5,231 bases of DNA from an uncultured Selenomonadaceae bacterium (GTDB taxonomy: Bacteria > Bacillota > Negativicutes > Selenomonadales > Selenomonadaceae). The number at the start of each line of letters is the position of its first letter. The stretch's first letter is position 1. A program made the position numbers and the translations under genes. Shown here piece after piece: positions 1-5,231 of this stretch. Below the pieces are notes generated by a model, which had not been told where the DNA came from, searched no databases, and worked only from the letters and a program-made list of their open reading frames with translations. The DNA is taken from assembly GCA_905236785.1 (NCBI GenBank), contig CAJOQC010000085.1:1-5231 (forward strand), given 5' to 3'.

Positions 1-17
1 CCTGCATTTTTTATTGC

Positions 18-71
18 CGTCTAATAACTCACCGTAAAAAAGTGTACTTTTTTACGGTGAGTTATTAGACG
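18..71. repeat. 54-bp near-perfect palindrome (26-bp arms)
   Basis: Arms 18-43 and 46-71 are complementary at all 26 positions, leaving only the two central bases GT unpaired. The outer part of each arm is CGTCTAATAACTCACCGT and the inner part is an A6/T6 block. As RNA this would be a very long perfect stem with a minimal loop, and as DNA it could extrude a cruciform. No T-run follows on either strand, so it is not a canonical intrinsic terminator. Its sequence differs from the neighbouring stems. Confidence 0.95.
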
Positions 72-96
72 ACTTTTGAGCCGTAGGCTCAAAAGT
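72..96. repeat. inverted repeat, 11-bp stem with 3-nt loop
   Basis: ACTTTTGAGCC at 72-82 pairs perfectly with GGCTCAAAAGT at 86-96 around the loop GTA. It begins at the very next base after the 54-bp palindrome. On the minus strand the stem is followed by CGTCTAATAA, not a T-run, so it is not a standard terminator by itself. Confidence 0.93.
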
Positions 97-99
97 AAA

Positions 100-115
100 G
101 CAAGCGTTAGCTTGC
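100..115. repeat. inverted repeat, 6-bp stem with 4-nt loop
   Basis: GCAAGC at 100-105 pairs with GCTTGC at 110-115 around the loop GTTA. On its own this short stem would be unremarkable. It is listed because it sits 3 nt from the 11-bp stem on one side and 1 nt from the next stem on the other. Confidence 0.75.
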
Positions 116-116
116 G

Positions 117-160
117 GCTATTCACATTCAATTAAAATCGTCTGATTTTAATTGAATAGC
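117..160. repeat. inverted repeat, 17 bp paired with a 6-nt bulge
   Basis: The inner stem pairs ATTCAATTAAAATC at 126-139 with GATTTTAATTGAAT at 144-157 around the loop GTCT. GCT at 117-119 pairs with AGC at 158-160. The extra six bases 120-125 in the left arm look like a tandem duplication (ATTCAC then ATTCAA). Alternatively 117-124 can pair with 153-160 as an 8-bp outer stem. The element ends 4 nt after the transporter stop codon, so it is the first structure in the 3' end of the operon transcript. Confidence 0.9.
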
Positions 161-164
161 AGTA

Positions 165-956
165 TTAGTGCAAACTCCCCAACAACATGAGCCGCACGCC
201 CAAGGCAAACATGGCAAGGGACAGCAGAGCCAAAATCACCTTTGATTTTGTCTTCTTGGAAATTTTTGCCCCGATTTGCGCGCCGATAACCGCCCCCGCG
301 CCAATGCCCAAGGCGGGCAACCAAACTATGTGGCTTAAAAGAAAATGGCTCACCACCCCCGCCAACGAAGAAACAGCCAACACAAAATGACTGGTTGCCG
401 TCGCCACATGGACGGGAAAGCCCAACAGATACACCATAAGCGGCACATGGATAACGCCGCCGCCGATGCCGAAAATACTCGACAAAAAACCGACAAACAT
501 ACTTGAACCGATGCCCAAATTCTTGTCAAACTTAAAATTTCGCGGCAATTCTTTTACTTCGGAATGGGGTTTATGTGTGGCATTCCAATACATTAAAACC
601 GCCATGACAAGCAGGAACACGCCAAAATACATATCAAGCATTTCATTCGAGAACTTGTCCACGATGTACGAACCCAAGAACGCACCGGGAAGGGTGGTCA
701 AGGCGAAGGGAACAGCTGCATTAAAATAAACTCGCCGTTGGCGAACGTAGGCCATTGTCCCCGATACGGCGTTGGCGAGGACGACAAAAAGACTTGTCCC
801 CGCGATTTGCCCCGCCGTAGAAAAGCACGGCCACAGACCGCCGTCGCTCATGAGAAAAATAAATATCGGCACGCAGATAAGCCCGCCGCCTATGCCCACC
901 AATGTACCGAAAGTACCCACTCCCATGCCCAACAACAAGAAAAAAATATATTCCAT
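165..956 (-). CDS. TSUP/TauE/SafE-family membrane transporter
   Basis: This is a 263-residue polytopic inner-membrane protein with about eight hydrophobic segments and the two-fold internal repeat of the TSUP (TauE/SafE, DUF81) family. Each half opens with a glycine-rich GIGGG motif followed by a hydrophobic residue pair and a V-P: residues 21-30 (GIGGGLICVP) and 163-172 (GIGGGVIHVP). A hydrophilic, charged loop at about 127-145 separates the halves. The length is typical of the family. Family members export or import sulfur- or carbon-containing anions (sulfite, sulfoacetate, taurine-related compounds and others), but the substrate cannot be read from this sequence. The start is well fixed: the ATG directly follows the TAA of the protease gene (TAAATG), and a GGGAG Shine-Dalgarno lies at 966-970, 9 nt upstream, inside the protease's last codons. 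It is the last gene of the apparent operon, and its stop lies 4 nt from a run of hairpins. Family assignment is firm; the specific role is unknown. Confidence 0.93.
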   Translation of the reverse strand: MEYIFFLLLGMGVGTFGTLVGIGGGLICVPIFIFLMSDGGLWPCFSTAGQIAGTSLFVVLANAVSGTMAYVRQRRVYFNAAVPFALTTLPGAFLGSYIVDKFSNEMLDMYFGVFLLVMAVLMYWNATHKPHSEVKELPRNFKFDKNLGIGSSMFVGFLSSIFGIGGGVIHVPLMVYLLGFPVHVATATSHFVLAVSSLAGVVSHFLLSHIVWLPALGIGAGAVIGAQIGAKISKKTKSKVILALLSLAMFALGVRLMLLGSLH

Positions 957-2738
957 TTACTTCTTCTCCCGTAATTTTTTTGCTTTTTCGGCGGCGGCCT
1001 CTTGGTTTGCTTTTTTGATTTCGGCGGCTTTCTTGGGGTCTATCTCCTTTAGATATGCAAAGGGAATGTTTGCACCCGGGGCAAGTTCATGCATTTTTGC
1101 GTAAGTTGCCTTGGCTTTTTCGCGGTCGTTCGCGTCGTCGTAAAGAGCCGCAGCCACATAATGCGCCGCCGCGCTTTTAGCATCCATGGCGATGGCTTTT
1201 TCGGCATCGGCAAGCGCTTTTTCATGTTCGCCCATAACGCGGTAAATGTCGGCGCGGTTTAGATAGTTGTTCACGTTGTCGGGGTCGCTTGTTACAGCTT
1301 TGTCGGCATCGGCAATCGCGCCGGCAAAATCCCCGGCCAACGCTTTGGCGCGAGCGCGAACGGAAAAATTTTCCGCCATGTCCTCTTGCTCAAGACCGTT
1401 CATAGCCCGATTGACGGTGTAACTTGCGTTTTCGTAAAAACCGCAGTCGCTGTAAATATCGCTGTTAATTCTCATTTGGGCAATCAGCTTCTTGTCTGCC
1501 TCTTTTTCCTCGCGGCGCAGTTTTTCAACGGCGGCAAGGCGGGCGGCCTCGTTATTTTTCATATTTACCCGCGCCATGGTATATTGCTCGTTTAGGTAAG
1601 CTCGTTCCACCAAATTACGCAATGTTTCTCCAAGGCCGTTGTGACTTATAAAATATTTTATTTCCTTGTAGGCAACGTCGTCGGTCAAAAAATCCATTTT
1701 GCCGTCTTTTAAGCGAAAATTCCACTCTGCCGCCGAATCAAAATCATGAAACGCCTTCGACAAGCCGCCCGCCGCGCAGTATGCGTCCCGCGTCTTGTCG
1801 CCGTAAAAATCGTAAGCGTTCATGTCGGTTACGGAAAAAAGTTTACTTCCGTCAATCATTACGTTCTTTCCTTCCGTAACCGTGACGTGTCCTGCGCCAT
1901 ACTCCGTCATAAGTTTCAGCAGTTTTTGCTCCCTTAATTCCGTTTCGGGGTGGTCGCTGTATTCCTTTTGAGACAATCGGTCGGGGCTGTCGTATTCCAA
2001 AAAATCTTCCGTTTCATAGCGAAGATAGCGGCGCATCCGCGCCATGGCCGCCGGCGCACCGCCGGGGTTAAAGCCCGCGCTCGTCATAAGATAAAAGCCA
2101 CCCGCATCCGCTTCTTCTTCGGCAGGAGCGATAACGTTGGTGGCGACGGAATAACCCGCCAATTCATTGAGCTTGTTCCAATCCATAGAGCCTAAACTCA
2201 TGTTCAAAAAGGCCATGCCGTAATATTGCGCCACTGCTTTGGCGTAGTTCTTCGCGCTGTGCTGCAAAAGGCCATGGGTCATTTCGTGAGCCAAAACCGC
2301 CGCAATTTCGTTCTCGTCGCCCCGCAAGCCGCGAAGAAGCCCGCGGTTTACACTTATGTAGTTAGTGGGGTAACAGGCGGCGTTAAACATCTTGTTGTTG
2401 TTTACGCCCCACATAAAGGGCAACGAGTTGGCCTTTAGGGCGTATTGACCATGGTCTTTTAATTGCGTCATAATTTTATCCACAAGCGCGGTGTCGTTTC
2501 GATTGAGATTGCGCCCGTTTATTGCCAAGTCATGCCGCCGCCCTTCGATTTGAAAGGCGGCGTTGTTGCCTATTTTCAGCATTTCCGCCAAACTTGACCT
2601 ATAGGCGGCAAACACGCCCAAGGCCTGCGCCGCCACGCTCCAAGCGTCGGCGGCAAAAGCCGCGCCGCCGGGCAGGGAAAACGAAAATGCGGCGCAAAGA
2701 ACAAGGATTTTTCCTTTAAGATTTTTCATTTTCGGCAT
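957..2738 (-). CDS. exported M48-family zinc metalloprotease with C-terminal TPR repeats (BepA/YfgC-like)
   Basis: This 593-residue protein has a Sec signal peptide: basic K3-K10, a hydrophobic core at 11-22, and a likely cut after AFA at 27-29. C15 lacks a proper lipobox (L at -1), so it is probably not a lipoprotein. The M48 catalytic domain spans about 65-270. Its zinc motif HEMTH is at 151-155, and the downstream EEEAD at 207-211 supplies the third, glutamate ligand. An HP pair at 263-264 sits where BepA carries its inhibitory histidine. About three TPR-like repeats occupy 456-557 (for example the NYLNRADIYRVMGEHEKAL segment), followed by a Lys/Ala/Glu-rich helical tail. BepA-type proteins degrade or assist misfolded outer-membrane proteins in the periplasm, and a similar envelope role is inferred here. 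The ~190 residues between the protease domain and the TPRs match nothing I recognise. The start overlaps the preceding gene by 23 nt and has no visible Shine-Dalgarno, so coupling is likely. M4 (position 2729) is an equally possible start and also leaves an intact signal peptide. Confidence 0.9.
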   Translation of the reverse strand: MPKMKNLKGKILVLCAAFSFSLPGGAAFAADAWSVAAQALGVFAAYRSSLAEMLKIGNNAAFQIEGRRHDLAINGRNLNRNDTALVDKIMTQLKDHGQYALKANSLPFMWGVNNNKMFNAACYPTNYISVNRGLLRGLRGDENEIAAVLAHEMTHGLLQHSAKNYAKAVAQYYGMAFLNMSLGSMDWNKLNELAGYSVATNVIAPAEEEADAGGFYLMTSAGFNPGGAPAAMARMRRYLRYETEDFLEYDSPDRLSQKEYSDHPETELREQKLLKLMTEYGAGHVTVTEGKNVMIDGSKLFSVTDMNAYDFYGDKTRDAYCAAGGLSKAFHDFDSAAEWNFRLKDGKMDFLTDDVAYKEIKYFISHNGLGETLRNLVERAYLNEQYTMARVNMKNNEAARLAAVEKLRREEKEADKKLIAQMRINSDIYSDCGFYENASYTVNRAMNGLEQEDMAENFSVRARAKALAGDFAGAIADADKAVTSDPDNVNNYLNRADIYRVMGEHEKALADAEKAIAMDAKSAAAHYVAAALYDDANDREKAKATYAKMHELAPGANIPFAYLKEIDPKKAAEIKKANQEAAAEKAKKLREKK

Positions 2739-3090
2739 TTTTTATTCGCTTTTGCAATTCTTCGATTTTCTTTTCGTGGGCGTTTACGGCAAAATTTATC
2801 CGTTCCGTTATTTCTTCGCTGAAATTTCCCGTTTTAAGCCGTTCATTTATGAGGGCAAGTTGCTTATGCGTGTCGTTAAGTTCGTCGGTCAAAAGTTTTA
2901 CTTCCCCAAAAACATAGCCGTAAACCGCTCTCATTTCGTTTTTTACACATTCGGCAAATTTCGGCTCGCCTGATTCTTTTTCTATTTCTTCGGCTATTTT
3001 ATAAATGATGTCGAAGGGGTTTTGCCCCTCCTCCACCATTTTCAGCAAAGATTCTTTTAAGCGTTCGTAATTTTCTCTTTTATCTGCCAT
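2716..3090 (-). CDS. hypothetical cytoplasmic coiled-coil protein
   Basis: I do not recognise this 124-residue protein. It has no signal peptide or membrane segment, so it should be cytoplasmic. It is highly charged and rich in Glu and Lys. The N-terminal half (residues 1-60) looks like a short helical bundle, with a conserved-looking NPFDIIYKIAEEIEKESGEP patch at 24-43 and a single cysteine at 48. Residues about 62-88 and 93-122 show heptad-like spacing of Leu/Ile/Val, suggesting two coiled-coil helices joined by a short turn (TGNFSEE). It lies 6 nt after the pyrG stop and overlaps the protease gene by 23 nt, so it is almost certainly a real, co-translated gene. No Shine-Dalgarno precedes the ATG (the upstream bases are GTGACATAAA), which fits termination-reinitiation from pyrG. 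The next in-frame Met, at residue 18, would remove the first helix. Function is unknown; an adaptor or oligomerisation role would be guesswork. Confidence 0.8.
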   Translation of the reverse strand: MADKRENYERLKESLLKMVEEGQNPFDIIYKIAEEIEKESGEPKFAECVKNEMRAVYGYVFGEVKLLTDELNDTHKQLALINERLKTGNFSEEITERINFAVNAHEKKIEELQKRIKNAENEKS

Positions 3091-3096
3091 TTTATG

Positions 3097-4701
<1,605 letters not shown>

Positions 4702-5022
4702 TTACTCCTGTATGCTTTCAAGTTTACTCTCGTTGCCTTTGCGGTCGGCTGCGGCGTTTTTGGCGGCGGCAGAAAGGCGTGTACGCTTCGTCTCGGGCGG
4801 TTTCCACTCGTAAAGCCCCCATTTGCCGTTGCCTTCATGGTAAAAACGGCTGTCCATGTTAAGCATGGTGTAAATCTCCGAAATTGCCGTAGACAGGGAT
4901 TGCACACTCTTTTTCTTGCGCCGTATAACTTCTTCTATGAGTTCGCGCCAGTAAATGCTCGCGTTGTTTTCCTGCAAAATTTTGTAGGCCACGTCCATCT
5001 CTTGCTCTTCTCTAAAATCCAT
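4702..5022 (-). CDS. rpoE: DNA-directed RNA polymerase delta subunit-like protein (HARE-HTH), lacking the acidic tail
   Basis: Delta binds RNA polymerase in Firmicutes, lowers nonspecific nucleic-acid binding and speeds enzyme recycling. From the preferred start the protein has 106 residues. Residues about 5-72 form the HARE-HTH winged-helix domain, recognisable from MDVAYKILQENNASIYWREL, the LSTAISEIYTMLNMDSRF segment, and the closing KWGLYEWKPPE. The position directly upstream of pyrG is the classical Firmicutes arrangement. The C-terminus is unusual compared with Bacillus delta. It lacks the long Asp/Glu-rich tail and has instead about 30 mixed-charge residues that are slightly basic by my count. 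The start at 5022 is chosen because AAGGAGA lies 6 nt upstream; an in-frame ATG at 5043 would add seven residues (MSIKENN) but has only a poor upstream AACGGAA. It is the first gene of the apparent operon. It could also be regarded as a HARE-HTH protein of uncertain RNA polymerase role. Confidence 0.85.
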   Translation of the reverse strand: MDFREEQEMDVAYKILQENNASIYWRELIEEVIRRKKKSVQSLSTAISEIYTMLNMDSRFYHEGNGKWGLYEWKPPETKRTRLSAAAKNAAADRKGNESKLESIQE

Positions 5023-5027
5023 GTTGT

Positions 5028-5034
5028 TCTCCTT
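5028..5034 (-). promoter_or_regulatory. Shine-Dalgarno of rpoE (start-deciding)
   Basis: Read on the minus strand this is AAGGAGA. The GGAG core lies 6 nt before the ATG at 5022. It lies downstream of the alternative ATG at 5043, so it can serve only the inner start, and for that reason the shorter rpoE protein is preferred. Confidence 0.8.
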
Positions 5035-5042
5035 TATGCTCA

Positions 5043-5070
5043 TTTCCGTTAAAAAGTTTTTCTGCGGAAA
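5043..5070 (-). promoter_or_regulatory. possible small leader hairpin before the rpoE Shine-Dalgarno
   Basis: TTTCCG at 5043-5048 pairs with CGGAAA at 5065-5070. The 16-nt loop contains A5 and T5 blocks that could only partly pair. It ends 8 nt before the AAGGAGA ribosome site in the transcript and covers part of the alternative ATG at 5043. It could affect translation initiation, but so short a stem may well be chance. Confidence 0.25.
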
Positions 5071-5131
5071 AAGAGAGTTACATTGTTACTATTCACAGCT
5101 AAGCGAGTAACCCCTCCGCCGCTTCGCGACA

Positions 5132-5150
5132 CCTCCCCTTTTAGGGGAGG
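5132..5150. repeat. GC-rich stem-loop, 8-bp stem
   Basis: CCTCCCCT at 5132-5139 pairs perfectly with AGGGGAGG at 5143-5150 around the loop TTT. No T-run follows on either strand (CTTAAGG on plus, TGTCGCG on minus), so it is not a canonical terminator. It would form early in the leader of an rpoE transcript that started upstream of it. Confidence 0.85.
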
Positions 5151-5184
5151 CTTAAGGAAACACTGCATAATTCGTCCGCACCCT

Positions 5185-5204
5185 TGCCGGGTCTTTTTCC
5201 GGCA
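5185..5204. repeat. GC-rich stem-loop, 6-bp stem
   Basis: TGCCGG at 5185-5190 pairs with CCGGCA at 5199-5204. The loop holds GTCTTTTT, so the T-run is inside the loop rather than after the stem, and a terminator role is unlikely. Confidence 0.65.
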
Positions 5205-5231
5205 TACTGCGTCATTCCTCCTCAGCGTAGC

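Larger units (their letters stand above)
5023..5231. other. leader region upstream of rpoE, no gene seen
   Basis: No coding gene is supported here. The region holds the rpoE Shine-Dalgarno, a weak inverted repeat at 5043-5070, another at 5085-5111 (GTTACT pairing with AGTAAC, 15-nt loop), and a GC-rich repeat-like segment at 5111-5231. The operon promoter should lie here or beyond the window edge. I could not find a -35/-10 pair good enough to call; the AT-richer stretch at 5071-5100 is the likeliest place. Confidence 0.6.
5111..5231. repeat. GC-rich, stem-loop-bearing segment, probably a dispersed intergenic repeat
   Basis: This segment differs in texture from the AT-richer leader beside it and runs off the window edge. 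It contains two clean stem-loops (5132-5150 and 5185-5204) and an imperfect direct repeat, ACTGCATAATTCGTCC at 5162-5177 and ACTGCGTCATTCCTCC at 5206-5221 (13 of 16 identical), which brackets the second stem-loop. Such compact structured intergenic blocks are typical of REP- or MITE-like families. That it is multicopy is inferred, since only one copy is visible here. Confidence 0.5.

Noticed and set aside
18..160. Intrinsic terminator for the operon.
   Set aside because: None of the four stems is followed by a T-run on the minus strand. They could still assist termination by another mechanism, but a canonical terminator is not supported.
18..160. CRISPR array.
   Set aside because: The units are inverted repeats of different sequence and length with almost no spacer between them. 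There is no direct repeat and no cas gene.
2694..2696. Cys15 of the protease as a lipoprotein cysteine.
   Set aside because: The preceding residues are LVL, so the -1 position is Leu instead of Gly/Ala/Ser, and a good AFA signal peptidase I site follows at 27-29.
5078..5111. A possible minus-strand promoter with TTACTC as -35 and AACAAT as -10, spaced about 17 nt apart.
   Set aside because: The -35 matches the consensus at only two of six positions and the -10 at four. This is too weak to list.
5049..5231. A minus-strand frame open for 60 codons from the window edge to a stop at 5049-5051, which could be the tail of an upstream gene.
   Set aside because: It runs straight through the repeat-like stem-loops, and the predicted peptide (with PPLKGEVSRSGGG) looks like translated intergenic repeat. 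Its only internal ATG would give about 39 residues with no good ribosome site.

Overview
The window carries one tight minus-strand gene cluster of five genes, read from high to low coordinates: an RNA polymerase delta-like subunit (rpoE), CTP synthase (pyrG), a 124-residue predicted coiled-coil protein of unknown function, an exported M48 metalloprotease with TPR repeats, and a TSUP/TauE-family membrane transporter. The gaps are 3 nt, 6 nt, a 23-nt overlap and 0 nt, so the five are very probably one operon with translational coupling. No plus-strand gene is convincing.

The rpoE-pyrG pair is a Firmicutes (Bacillota) hallmark. An exported HExxH protease with C-terminal TPRs resembles BepA/YfgC-type periplasmic quality-control proteases of Gram-negative cells. 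Together they suggest a diderm Firmicute such as a member of the Negativicutes. This is inference from gene content, not a database match.

Layout. Positions 1-164, downstream of the last gene, hold a striking run of four nearly abutting inverted repeats (18-160). It leads with a 54-bp near-perfect palindrome, and no stem is followed by a T-run as in a canonical terminator. Positions 165-956 are the transporter, 957-2738 the protease, 2716-3090 the coiled-coil protein, 3097-4698 pyrG and 4702-5022 rpoE. Positions 5023-5231 are the leader of the operon. It holds a clear Shine-Dalgarno for rpoE, a weak inverted repeat next to it, and a GC-rich, repeat-like segment (5111-5231) with two further stem-loops. 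No convincing promoter was found in the leader.

How the genes fit together. Delta modulates RNA polymerase and PyrG makes CTP, so both serve RNA synthesis. The downstream three genes concern the envelope (protease, transporter) or are unknown, and they appear to be carried on the same transcript. The coding genes look ordinary and intact. The less ordinary points are the palindrome array, the missing acidic tail of delta, and the lack of room between rpoE and pyrG for the attenuator that controls pyrG in Bacillus.
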